Source: Diphasiastrum complanatum
Lineage: Eukaryota; Streptophyta; Lycopodiopsida; Lycopodiales; Lycopodiaceae
Direction of reading: 5' to 3'
Length of the DNA: 64,000 bases
Assembly: GCA_029204225.1 (NCBI GenBank)
Contig: CM055092.1
Coordinates: 39,319,800-39,383,799 of the forward strand
The position numbers and the translations under genes are program-made. Shown one piece after another: positions 11,510 to 22,270 of this stretch (within the stretch, counting starts at the first letter, position 1; each line of letters opens with the position of its first letter). The notes under the pieces were generated by a model. The model was not told the origin of the DNA, did no database searches, and was given only the letters and a program-made list of their open reading frames with translations.

Positions 11510-11875
11510 ATGGCAGAGCGCATACCACCGAAGGCCGAGGGCGAAACCAGGAGGAAGCTTGAGGAAGATATCCGAAGGCATAACGAGAGACATCGGAAGC
11601 AAGAGGCAGATATCCGAGAGATGCTGCGACAGACTCGGCAGAGAAATCCAGAACCGGAGCCACCCGTCCTCGCTCTGGATCCTGTCCCCGCTGTCGAGCT
11701 GGATCTGGATGAGCAGATCGGAATGAATTTCACACGACGGCAGCTCATCATGGTCAGGGAAAGGGTGGCCAGACGTCGGGCTAACCAGGAGGCAGCTCGG
11801 GCTAACCGGGAGGCAGAGCAAGAGCGACAAAACAATGCACCAGACGAGGGCGAGGAGTCGGTGGAGGATCAGTGA
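11510..11875 (+). CDS. Second gene of the hAT element (small charged protein), intact copy
   Basis: 121 codons from ATG 11510 to TGA 11873-11875; a longer in-frame start at 11468 is in the variable GTGAGAGAC-repeat leader, and copies B and E share the MAE start. The protein is very rich in Arg, Glu and Gln. Residues about 10-45 (EGETRRKLEEDIRRHNERHR and on) should form a helix or coiled coil, then a Pro/acidic linker, a second basic helix about residues 75-105, and an acidic tail. I recognise no domain. In the uninverted element it lies antisense to, and converges on, the transposase. As an accessory protein it could help transposase bind DNA or regulate it, but that is only analogy with two-gene DNA transposons. 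Confidence 0.6.
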   Translation: MAERIPPKAEGETRRKLEEDIRRHNERHRKQEADIREMLRQTRQRNPEPEPPVLALDPVPAVELDLDEQIGMNFTRRQLIMVRERVARRRANQEAARANREAEQERQNNAPDEGEESVEDQ

Positions 11876-11890
11876 GGGATGTTTAGAATA

Positions 11891-14800
11891 GGCCGTGGCC
11901 AGCCTGATTTATGAGCTGAACCTTCCATTTGCCATCACCGACTCCGAGCCCTTCAGAAGGGCCTTCCGCCTTGCACAGTCTGTTAGCCCTAGCTGGAGAG
12001 TCCCTAGTTCAGAGGTTGTCCGCACACACATGCTGAGGGATAGGGTCGAGTCACTGTCTAGAGAGATGGAGCCTCTACGTCGCCACTGGGCCACTTACGG
12101 TTGCAGCATCATGTCTGATGGCTGGACTGATGTCAGGAGGAGGCCGATCCTCAACATACTGGTCTCCAGCTGCATGGGCACACGGTTTTTGAGGGCAGTG
12201 GATTGCAGCAGGGGGGGGAGAGTCATATCTGCAGAGTTCATGTTTGATGTCATCAGGTCTTCCATCCTGTCCATAGGCCCACAGCATGTCGTCACAGTGG
12301 TGACGGACAATGCCACGAACTGTATTCAGATGGGTGTACTGCTAGAGGCCGAGTTCCCTCACATTGTTCATACCCCCTGTGCCACGCACGACATAGACCT
12401 TCTGATGGGGGACATAGGAGCACTTCCCTGGGTTAGAGCCATCGTTCGTGAGGCCCTCTTCCTGGTGACAAAAGTCACCAGGAAGAGGCGTGTTCTTGCC
12501 ATGTTCCGGGTGTTCAGCCATCTAGGCCTCCGTAAGCCAGCCCCCACACGCTTTGCATTCGACTTGGTGGTCATCGACCGTTTGATCAGGTGCAGGGCAC
12601 AGCTTCTATAGATGGTTGCCAGTGATCTTTGGTGTGCCAGGACATTTCCGCGCACTGAGGATGGGGAGCACTTTTCTTCCACGGTGAGGGGAGACCAGTT
12701 TTGGAGGGATGCACAGACATTGTCAGGACTGCTTCGACCACTTTACATTGTGCTCCGCATGGCTGACAACGAGGGGTCGACAATGTAATTGGCCTTTATC
12801 TTTTTAGTAGTTGCTAGTTTGTTTTTCTGTCAGTGTTAAGTTTTTTCGTAATGCCCTACACCACATGCCTCTCACCTGCAGGATGACGGAGCTGAAGTTC
12901 ATTTGGGAGACACGGTGGAACTACTTCCACAGGAGTATCCACAGCGTTGCACACATGCTGCATCCCCTCTTCCTCTCTCGGACACAGATCGCAGACAGGG
13001 AGCTCGAGGCCGATTGGCTTCAGTACATTCACAGGGTGGGTCCACACATAGGTTTGGATCCTATCAGGCTCATGGAGGAGCTCGCTGCATTTCGTTTCGG
13101 CATGGGCACATTCGGCCACCCAGCTGCTCAGGATCCAGAGAGGAGGCAACTACCCATTACCTGGTGGACCATGTTCGGTAGCACATACCCATCTATACAG
13201 CGTCTTGCACTGCGTGTCCTTTCTCAGGTATGCATCTCATTTTATCCTCCATTGTTGTGTTTCGTTGAAGACAATGTGCTGAAGTATTTCAATGCACGCA
13301 CCACAGGACTGTGCTGCCTCCGTGTGTGAGCGTAATTGGAGCACATGGGCACTCATTCACACGAGGAGAAGAAACCGGTTGTCAGTGAGTCAGTTGGAGC
13401 GGTTGGTGTTCTGTAGCACCAACGCACGTCTCGCCAGGAGACTTCCGACCATTACGAGCGCATTGCAGGTGATAAGCTAACCTTTCATAGCATGTTGGTT
13501 GACTCCTAGTATGTTGGTTTCATTTCTTGATAGAGTTGTTTCTCTGACATGCCAATTTTAAACCTTGCAGACGAAGATATTTGATTTGGAGCGCCAGGTT
13601 GACTTGCCTACGGACAACACCCATCCCATGCCTGCAGATGACCTGGGCACACAGTTGATGGCAGGGAGAGAGAGGGAGCTTGCCGAGATGAGAGAGAGAG
13701 AGCTTGGGCTTGAGCACAGAGAGCCTCCATTGTACGAGGCAGATGATCCAGTGTCAGAGGATGATTAGGATGAGGATGAGCCCATTCGGGTTGTGTTCGC
13801 CAAATCAGAGCGGGATGAGGCATATGATACAGGTGTTGGGCACACGCCTAGAGCAGGGGTCACAGGTGCATCACGTGGTAGAGGTGGGACACATGCCACA
13901 GATTATACCGGGAGACGAGCAGGGCACACAGGGGGGGCCAGTGGCATACCTTCTTATGTTGATATGATGGAGGAGGCTCTTGATAGGGGGCAGAGTGATT
14001 TGGGTTTACCTTCCGCAGCTGCTTGGATGCGTGCATCACAGAGCCATAGGCATTTCTATGACAGCACACCAGAGGAGTCACCAGATGACTTTGATTGTAC
14101 CGATTGGGAGGCCATGCAGGGTCCGCATGGTGCACAGGATGAGGCACGGGATGTTCCAGAGGATGGTGCTCATGATGAGTCCCAGAGCCCAGAGCATTTG
14201 TATTCGGATGCCCAGCTGGACGACTTGATTGCAGACTTGGATTCAGAGGCCCAGCAGATGCCGAGCGTCAGGGCACCCCCATCCTCTCTAGCCAGCATGC
14301 CCTGCCCGACACAGAGTCTCAGCCAGAGCAGCTACACGAGGTGCCTGCAGTTCCTCCAGTTCCTCAGAGGGTGTATGTGCGCCGCACAGCACCTCCAGTG
14401 CCACCGATACCGTTGAGGCCTACAGCCCCTTCATCGCCATCCACTTTTGCAGCAGCAGGTCTCCATGGCAGGCCACCATCTGTGCCCAGATCTTCTCTTG
14501 CAGCACCCACATCTACAGACGCTCCTTCAGTGGCAGCACCCACAGCACATCCTCCTCCATTGGCAGCACCCACGGCACCGGCTCCTCCTTTGGCAGCACC
14601 CACAGCACATCCTCCTCCTTTGGCAGCACCCAGGATGTACCAGTACCGTCCATCACAGCGCCCCTTTCAGTACTTATCGCCACTGTACTTGCCTCCTACA
14701 GGGACGGCCCCTCCACATCTAGTTCCTCCACCAGCAGCAGGCCCACGGGCACACACTCCTCGGACCTATCCTCCACTATCAGCTGCACATGGACACCCAT

Positions 14801-15219
14801 CTTTAGCTACTCTATCCCAGCCGGCCGCAGCTTGGGCTCAGCCTAGTCAGCCAGGTGATCTGAATGGGGGTGATGAGGCATTGACGGCTCCCCTCGTCCG
14901 CAAGAGGCCAGGAAGGCCCAAGGGTGCACCGATCAAGAAAGGGAGGGCACAGAAACTGCCAGGGAAGAGAGGACGACCTCGCAGGGCTCCAGTTGCTGGT
15001 AGAGGTGCAGTATTACCGCCAGCTGCAACAGGTGTTGTTGGTTTAGCCTGCTTGGGGGCTGATGCGGAGGCAGATTGGGAGGATGAGGATGACGAGTCTT
15101 CCCCCTCGGATACACAGCCCATGCCAGTACCAGACAGACATAGATATCAGTTGCGAGAGTCAGCTCGGGGCCCTAAGTTGTCTCCGGAGCATTCATCTGA
15201 GTTTGAGGCAGAGCATTGA
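11891..15219 (+). pseudogene. hAT transposase, copy E, with AT-hook C-terminal extension
   Basis: Inferred exons 11891-12780, 12882-13227, 13307-13468 and 13571-15219. The core motifs SDGWTD, VTDNATNC, TWWTMFG and ERNWSTW are present. Damage: CAG-to-TAG at 12609-12611, loss of about 100 bp including the exon-1 splice donor near 12781, TAG at about 13766, and a frame change near 14270. The last exon encodes about 540 residues beyond the dimerisation region: an acidic segment, a Pro/Ala-rich repeat segment (LAAPTAHPPP), two AT-hooks (KRPGRPKGAP and GKRGRPRRAP, about 14908-14990) and an acidic end. The stop is at 15217-15219. AT-hooks bind the minor groove of A/T tracts. Confidence 0.7.
14520..14633 (+). 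repeat. 30-bp coding minisatellite in the transposase tail
   Basis: Three to four in-frame 30-bp units, each encoding LAAPTAHPPP or a close variant. This shows recent unit expansion in the Pro-rich segment. Confidence 0.75.
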
Positions 15220-15554
15220 TTGTAGCTCCATCATTTTATTTTTAGCAGTTTGATATCATGTTCCATGTTTGGCGGCCAGATGGTCGAACACTGTATTCAG
15301 ACCATTTTTCATATTATATTTAGTGTTGGACGTATTCTATTCACTGCACAATGTGTATTTGTCAATTTGTAATTGTGATGTTCTACTTGCAGTTTTACTT
15401 CAAATGGTGTGTGCGTGTTTTCAATTAGTTTTCAGTACAGAGTTTGAGAGCATATGCAGAACACAAAAATACAACCCCCCTGATAGCATTTCATAACCAC
15501 ATACATCAGATTGCAATACACAAGGCACGCATTGCACAAAAAACACACCGTACA
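15220..15554 (+). other. 3' untranslated region of transposase, copy E
   Basis: A/T-rich non-coding sequence after the transposase stop. Nothing coding is evident. It separates the transposase from the convergent second gene. Confidence 0.45.
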
Positions 15555-15722
15555 TTAATTCATCAGATGTATCAAAATTACAATACGTATTCCCGCCGCA
15601 TACGGCTGGGGCTGCCGAGTCTCTCGCAGCATCTCTGCAATGTCTGCCTCTTGCTTCCGATGCCTTTCGTTGTGCCTTCGGACATCTTCCTCGAGCTTCC
15701 TCCTGGCTTCGCCCTCCGCCAT
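15555..15722 (-). pseudogene. Second hAT gene, copy E, C-terminally truncated
   Basis: ATG at 15722 on the minus strand, stop at 15555-15557, 55 codons. It starts MAEGEARRKLEEDVRRHNER, clearly the same helix as the intact 121-codon copy, but lacks the IPPK residues near the start. It diverges after about residue 38, so the Pro/acidic and second basic parts are missing. Either a shortened functional form or a relic. Confidence 0.55.
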
Positions 15723-15749
15723 CTCACGACACCTTGTTGCTCGAAATGA

Positions 15750-15930
15750 CCCTCACAGCCTCTCAATGGCTCTCACTGGCTCTCTCACAGCCCCCCTCTC
15801 ACAGCCTCTCACTCGGTCTGTCACACAGCCTCTCACAATGCCTCTCTCTCACAGCCTCCCACTGGCTCTCCCTCACAGCTTCTCACAATGCCTCTCACCC
15901 CCTCTCACTGGCTCTCTCACTGTCTCGTGA
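15750..15930. repeat. CTCTCACAGCC / CTCTCACTGGC short tandem repeats
   Basis: About a dozen diverged units of roughly 10-22 bp built on CTCTCAC. In the orientation of the second gene they form its leader (GTGAGAGRC). Shorter versions occur at 5380-5515 and 11365-11490. Confidence 0.7.
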
Positions 15931-15965
15931 GTGCCTATTTAACCCCACAGCCTATTTCCCAATTT

Positions 15966-16235
15966 GCTTTTGTTGATGATCCCATGTGCTACTGTACCTG
16001 CCCCATGTGCTGATCCCCCACATGTTGCACTGCAATTGGGTCCATGGTCTGCTCCTCCATAGTGCCCATGTGACGGTGTACCTGTCCGGATGTATTGCTC
16101 CCCCACATGCTGCACTCCGATTGGGTCCATGGTCTGCTCCTCCACAGTGCCCATGTGCTACTGTACCTGCCCCATGTATTGCTCCCCCACATGCCGCACT
16201 CCGATCGGGTCCGCTCTCCCACAGTGCCCCCAGTA
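15966..16235. repeat. Three ~82-bp subterminal tandem repeats, copy E
   Basis: Units begin near 'ccatgtgctactgtacctgccccatgt' and carry 'ccgattgggtccatggtctgctcctcc'. They correspond to the 86-bp units at 11094-11265 in reverse orientation. Confidence 0.65.
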
Positions 16236-16433
16236 CAGTCCCCTGTACAGTAACATCTTAGTTTTTACCTAGTTTTAGCCTGTTAAAAGGGTTTTTTTTT
16301 TTTTTTTTTTAAATAATAAAAAATATTATTTTTGTGGTGCCGCCCTGGTACCGCTGGTCTGAGGGCGGCACCATAACCGCGGTACCACCATTATGGTACC
16401 ACGGTACCATAATGGCGGTACCACGTGCCACTA

Positions 16434-16545
<112 letters not shown>

Positions 16546-16581
16546 TGATTCAGGAAGGTTGCAATTTTGTTACGTCTGCAG

Positions 16582-17922
16582 CAGGAACTGGCATAAAAGT
16601 TGCAATTAAACCTGAATATCAAGTTGCTCCGCCGGTATGAATCCCAATCGAAGCTCTTTGGCATGTTTTATTGCATATGCAGAAAGAACAAAGGATCAAG
16701 TTTGCTTTTCAATTATAAATTCAACTGTAACTTTATAGCATTAGAATCCATCATCTTGACTATGCCTGCTGCAGGTGCAATTATCACCGCTTAAGGGAGA
16801 GGTGCCTAGAAGCTTATTTCAGTTTGACTTTGACTTGGAGCGCCGCATAATTGCAGAGGCTGAGAGGGAGAGGCATGGATGGACTCGTGGATCTTTTGAT
16901 AATTCTCGACCGTCTGATGGTGGAGATTCAAGTGTTACTTCAGTACATATACCCAGTTCTCTCTCATGGTCTTTTGAAAATTTTAAATCCAGCAAGTTAA
17001 AAAGAAGAAAATCATGCAAAAAATAAACAAGAATCTAGTTTTATTATATCATGAGCACAAGAATGATGAGAGACCCACAACCTCAAAGTCCATTTCTTAT
17101 GGTGATCAATTCCTTTATAACTGGTGTCTTATATCCTTTGAATTAGGAAGAGCAGTGTGCTGTGCTTGAGGTCTTGGTACTAAAAGGCTCAAACTTTTGG
17201 TAGCTTGCTGCATTTTGAAGATTGACAAAATTTGGGAGTGGGATGTGCAGGGCATTGTGGAAGATCCAGTTGTGCATAAGTATGTATCCAAGGGATTAAA
17301 TAAAGAAGCTGTTGTAATGGCTCTAGCAACCTATGGAGATGTGCAGAATAAGGTTAGTTCTTTATTGTCTGCTTGTTCCTACTTTGTGATCTTGTACAGC
17401 TTTGATTTGAAACAAGTGAGATTTTTGAATTTCTCATAGATACTTTGGAACACTTTGTAACAATTTTAAATTTAAATAAGACAATTTTTCAAATCTTTGT
17501 ATTTGTTCTTATCAAAGCCGTACATAGTTAACTGCACCTTGATTGATAAAATTCAGTGATTCTTTTTTAACCAGGTAGGAGTTGTCAGTCCTTTTTTAAC
17601 AAAAGTTGAATCCTTAACTGAAAAGCTAGTTATTTTGTACCAGTTTTTGTCCTTGCTTAAGTTGCTTGCTTCATCCAAGGATGCTGTGATTTGTCTGTTT
17701 ATTGCTTTGTGCTTGTTTTTGCTTAAGAATTCTCTGAGTGATACTACTGATTTATGTAAATTTGTGGATAAATCTGATGAACTTATTTTGTCCTCATAGG
17801 TTGTCGAATTCTGTCCAGCTTACAACCTTTTGAGAGAGATGGGTTTTCCATCTGATGCTGTTGCAGGAGCATTGGCAATGTATGATAATGACAAAGAGCG
17901 AGCTCTTGCACATTTTGTGTGA
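16582..17922 (+). CDS. UBA-like protein, 3' four exons (relative of Arabidopsis AT5G53330)
   Basis: Exons 16582-16634, 16775-16942, 17251-17352 and 17800-17922 (stop TGA 17920-17922) join in frame with GT...AG borders. The encoded order is GIKVAIKPEYQVAPP, then QLSPLKGEVPRSLFQFDFDL followed by ERRIIAEAE, then two UBA-like helical segments (DPVVHKYVSKGLNKEAV and LLREMGFPSDAVAGALAMYD). This is the pattern I recall for the plant UBA/EF1B-like protein AT5G53330, which has a Pro-rich N terminus followed by the same FQFDFEFERRI block. About 147 residues are seen. The N-terminal exons are not in the window or are lost; exon 16582 starts at codon position 2, so at least one upstream exon is required. 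The hAT array lies where the upstream intron or promoter should be. UBA domains bind ubiquitin; the actual role is unknown. Confidence 0.75.
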
Positions 17923-18094
17923 GTGTTGTTGCTGAATAATGCTATGTCTCAAGGAGGTTGGGGAATTCTAGTTTTATGCTTGTGACCTTGCCATTTGAGC
18001 TCTTGCACATTTTGTGTGATTGTTGTTGCTGAATAATGCTGTGTCTCAAGGAGGTTGGGGAATTCGAGTTTTATGCTTGTGACCTTGCCATTTG
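17901..18094 (+). repeat. 97-bp tandem duplication at the end of the UBA-like gene
   Basis: Units 17901-17997 and 17998-18094 are almost identical. The unit starts at 'agctcttgcacattttgtgtga' and includes the last codons and stop of the gene, so the last codons appear twice. Confidence 0.85.
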
Positions 18095-18386
18095 ATGTAA
18101 GAGAAAGGAGTCAGATTGATATTGGAAGAAGCTTATGCAAGTCAAAGCAGATATGCTTATGATTCGTGGTAAGTTGTACTCTGAATTATCTCCAAACTAG
18201 TTTGTTCGCTTCATATCACAAGGCATTTGCAAGACTTCTTTGTTTGTCTGAAAGCAGCTTGCTTTGATGCATGGACAAGGATTGTTGACCCAGCTCCTCC
18301 TGCATGATTTCATGTGGAGTTATTATTACTTAGAGATCAGTTATGTACAAAATGGATATCCAAATACATGTATTGAACATTTTCTG

Positions 18387-18447
<61 letters not shown>

Positions 18448-18448
18448 A

Positions 18449-18490
<42 letters not shown>

Positions 18491-19179
18491 TGCGCGCGCG
18501 CGCGTATGCACACACAATGTTCCAGTACGCGAGGTGTTTTAGTTGTTTCTTTTCGCGTGCCAACACACCCATGAATGCATACATCCACGTGCCTGTGTAT
18601 TGAGTGCAGATTTGGATCAAGGTTTTCCTTAAGTGTTTTTCGGTGCCATTTTTTTTTTAGTGTTTTTCTGTGAAGGGAGGTTGTTCCTTCTGAGCAAGGT
18701 CACTTTTGTCGTTTCAACTATTGTGAAGCACTATAGTGAAATATAAGGTTATTAACTTATTATTTAGGTCTATACTTGCTTTTGGCAGTTTGTTAAGGTG
18801 TTGGGAAGCCAATTGAGGTAGAAAAAGTGGATCAGGCAATTCCTTGTATTGAATTGCTGGCTGTCAAGCCAATTCCCAACGATTTCTGCTAAGGCATTGG
18901 GTGAAAACCCTGTCAGGGCAGCAATGTAGGCTTCGCCACTCCATGTAGGGAATCACTGGCCAAAGACGATCTTTGCAAGACCATTATCATATGTGCCTTA
19001 TAAGATATTATAAAATTCTACTAGCAACGCATTAATGTTACTTTCTTGGGTTAGTCTAAGTTGACTAATCTTTCTATTAACAAAAAGAAGTACGTGGCTT
19101 AGTGGTAGTAAGATAAAACGTTTATAAACTATCTCATTCACTTTATTTATAGTATTTTAGTTTTGATTAGATTCAATTG
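18095..19179. other. Intergenic region with compound microsatellite
   Basis: 18391-18446 is (CT)n, 18456-18487 (CA)n, then alternating GC. The rest is A/T-rich with no gene that I can support; the small ORFs across the microsatellite are low-complexity. Confidence 0.6.
18391..18510. repeat. (CT)n(CA)n(GC)n microsatellite
   Basis: About 55 bp CT, 32 bp CA, then GTGTGCGCGCGCGCG. Alternating purine-pyrimidine sequence of this kind can adopt Z-DNA. Confidence 0.9.
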
Positions 19180-22100
19180 GTGTAGTTGATGATTTGTAGT
19201 CCATATTGTAATTATCAATTAGATCATAGATGTACTTAGTTTGATTAGAAAACATACTATTTTCTTGTTTTTATGTATCAATATCTAGGCAATAGTTGAG
19301 TTGACCTAAGTCTTTCATTCCAAATTGCTTTGACAAGCTTCATTTGACTTTGTAAAGCATATCACTGTTGCTTCTAATTAGACCAAAAAAAGCACACAAT
19401 TAATCTTGGTGTTTCTGTGACATAAGCATGAACAATTCTCTTTCTTAACTGAATATTATATTAAGTTTGAATATACAAGGCTTTTTTCAACATACAGCTA
19501 CAAGATTGTTCACCTTTTAACTTCAAAACCTTGAGGTTGAGTAACAAGTCTCTCTTCTTTTAAATAATTGTTAAAGAGAGTTGATTTGACATCCATTTGT
19601 TGTAGCAGGGTGCATGTACTTTAGTACATCTTATAGTGTATGCATTTCATTAGGAGCAAAAATTTTCTCATGGGCAATACATTTTTTGTACGGAAACTTT
19701 TACAACCAATCTAATTTTTACACGTCAATAGTTCCATCGGTTTTGTATTTGATTTTATAATCCACCTAGTTTTGATGGGGTTTTTTTTTTTTTTCTATAG
19801 GTGCCAGTTCCATTTTCCATGTTGCACTTGTCATAATGGAATGTGCTCTGCTCATCTTGAATAGTTTCTCTCGACTCTATTTGTTGAGAAGCTTATTCAT
19901 AAGTTTGTGGTATAAGAATATTCAAAACAATAGATTCCAAATTGCTTCATTTGACTTTGTAAAGCATATCACTGTTGCTTCTAATTAGACAAAAAAAAGC
20001 ACACAGTCAATCTTGGTGTTTCTGTGACATAAGCATAAACAATTCTCTTTCTTAACTGAATATTATATTAAGTTTGAATATACAAAGCTTTTTTCAACAT
20101 ACAGCTAAAAGATTCTTCACCTTTTAACTTCAAAACCTTGAGTAACAAGTCTCTCTTCTTTTAAATAATTGTTAAAGATAGTTGATTCGACATCCATTTG
20201 TTGTAGCAGAGTGCGTGTACTTTAGTATATCTTAAAGTGTGTGCATTTCATTAGGAGCAAAAATTTTCCAATGGGCAAAACATTTTTGTACGGAAATTTT
20301 TACAACCAATCAAATTTTTTGCACGTCAATAGTTCCATTGGCTTTGTATTTGAATTTATAATTTACCCAGTTTTGATGGGGTTTTTTTTTTTTTTTTCTA
20401 TAGGTGCCAGTTCCATTTTCCATGTTGCATTTGTCATAATGGAATGTGCTATGCTCATCTTGAATAGTTTTTCTCGACTCTATTTGTTGAGAAGCTTATT
20501 CATAAGTATGTGGTTTAAGAATATTCACAACAATAGACATCAATGCAAATTTTGGATTTGCATTTGTATTTCTTCTTTCCTTTTAAGTTTGTTTAGCACC
20601 ATTTTGATTAGATTCTTGAATAAGCTACTGAAGCTCCATATTGGTAGCTCTTTTTTATCTAGGTGAAGGTTGTTTTTTGGCTTTCTAATATGGAAATAAG
20701 AATTGAACCTATATTTCAATTAGTGGTCTTTCATTGTCATCACTTGGATCTACTCAGTTGTTCTCAACAATTGTCATTGGTTGTTTCGTATTATCTCCAA
20801 CAATATTGCATCATTATTCTCACTAAAATTTTGTCATGACTCACAATGATCTTTTTTAGTTCATGGACATGTTCTCTCCTTGGAAGCATATTCAACAAAG
20901 ATGCCTTTTGAGATATGGAATCCAAGTTTCTTCTCTTTTCATCTGGCATGTGCATATGCTATGCATCCAAACACTCTCAAACATGCACTGTTAGTTTTGT
21001 GACCACTATACACATCTTTGGCTGTTTTGCATTCCAATGCGTTAGTGGATTACAAAGTTTGAAGATAGGTTGTCATTTGAATAGTTGCAGCAAGAACTCG
21101 TCAAATCTTTTAATGTCATCGTACTTGGAAGCACATTTTGCCAATGTTTGATTATTATTTTTCACTATGCCATTTTGTTGAGTATAGGAAGTGGTAGTCA
21201 TCTCCTAATGCCCTTTTCTTTGCAAAAACTTATCAAATTTAGTAAAATTGTATCCTCCACCCAGGATCACTTGTTAGCATTTGACTTTCTTGTTCAAGTG
21301 ATTTTCAACTAGAATTTTTGATTCCACACAATAATGAAAGGCTTGTGACTCACGTTCCATAATATATACCCCAAGTCTTTTTAATGTAAGCATTAATAAT
21401 AGTGATAAGATGAGCATCATCTCCAATAGACTAGATTTTTGTCATTCCCAAATATCAATATGAACGAGCTCTAAGTGCTATATGCTTCACCCTTTATAAA
21501 TTTGGCTCTTTGATGCTTGTCTATTACACAAGCTTCACATACTTTAATTTTATTCACAAACTTAGGTAAGCCTCTTATCATTTTTTAATCATGAACAAGT
21601 TTTAAGAGTTGAATGATTGATACTACCATACCTTGCATGCCAATGATAATTTTGACCATCTTTTTGTCCTATAAGTGCTTAACGGATCAATAATAGCTTT
21701 TAGCTTGTAGAATTTGCCATCTCCTTGTTTTTACTCGCAACAATTTTGAAATTGTTTTTCAAAAAGTGAATTTTTATAAAATTTCACTTTCATATCCTGA
21801 TCAATATTGCAACAATTTGATGTTTTTGTTTTGCTAGCTTAGGAACGTAAGGTACATCATAAAGAACTCCCTTTTCACCTTTCTCAAGTTGAATTGGTAT
21901 GTTGCCATGTCCTTGGATTTTTTTATTACTCGTCTCCAAGAATCACACTTTATTTTTTACATTTCTTTTTATATAAGACAAAAACCATTCTCTATGTGAA
22001 GTCATACGTGAAAATGCACCCGAATTTGCATACCATTTAAACTTATTAGAAGAAGATTCTTCAGCAACAAACATACATACTTCACTTTTTTTTAATTCTA

Positions 22101-22270
22101 CTTGTTTTTCATCTACAATTTGTAGGTTGATGATTAAATCTTTTTTATAACTTCCTCTCCCTTTGTTGCCTATTATGCTTTTAGCATATTGTTTAATGCG
22201 GCAATTGGCCTCAACAAAGTCTAATATACCATAGTGATAACATCCCATTTGGCTTTGGTTCACACGCACA
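19180..22270 (-). pseudogene. Decayed Ty1/copia pol relic, minus strand
   Basis: Reading from 22270 downward one finds, with many stops and shifts: a degenerate zinc knuckle (CYHYGILDFVEANC), a protease start (WYANSGAFSRMTSHREWF, with the catalytic Asp changed to Asn), a GAG-pre-integrase stretch near 21520-21600 (RGLPKFVNKIKVCEACV), reverse transcriptase start (QQMDVKSTLFNNYLKEE near 19560-19610) and RT end (LGQLNYCLDID, KYIYDLIDNYNM at 19190-19330). Much of integrase is unrecognisable. Old and non-functional. Confidence 0.65.
19320..20535. repeat. ~615-bp tandem duplication inside the copia relic
   Basis: The stretch from 'ccaaattgctt...catttgactttgtaaagcatatcactg' at 19320 to about 19933 recurs at 19937-20535 with small differences. 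The duplicated unit contains the start of the copia reverse transcriptase. Confidence 0.8.

Larger units (their letters stand above)
9538..11890. other. 2.35-kb inverted block spanning two hAT elements
   Basis: Left breakpoint: transposase exon 5 of copy C runs into the reverse complement of a first exon. Right breakpoint: the tail of the antisense gene runs into forward 'ggccgtggccag'. Read in reverse, the block ends '...gaggccacaca', which joins exactly to 'ggccgtggcc' at 11891, the sequence found uninterrupted at 7446-7470 in copy C. One inversion of this block would therefore turn two ordinary head-to-tail elements (about 4.4 and 5.8 kb) into the observed arrangement. Confidence 0.7.

Noticed and set aside
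18264-18620. ORFs on both strands at the CT/CA microsatellite
   Set aside because: Dipeptide repeats from simple sequence; no gene features.
20241-21312. Plus-strand ORFs rich in Phe/Ser/Leu
   Set aside because: They are antisense to the minus-strand copia relic.
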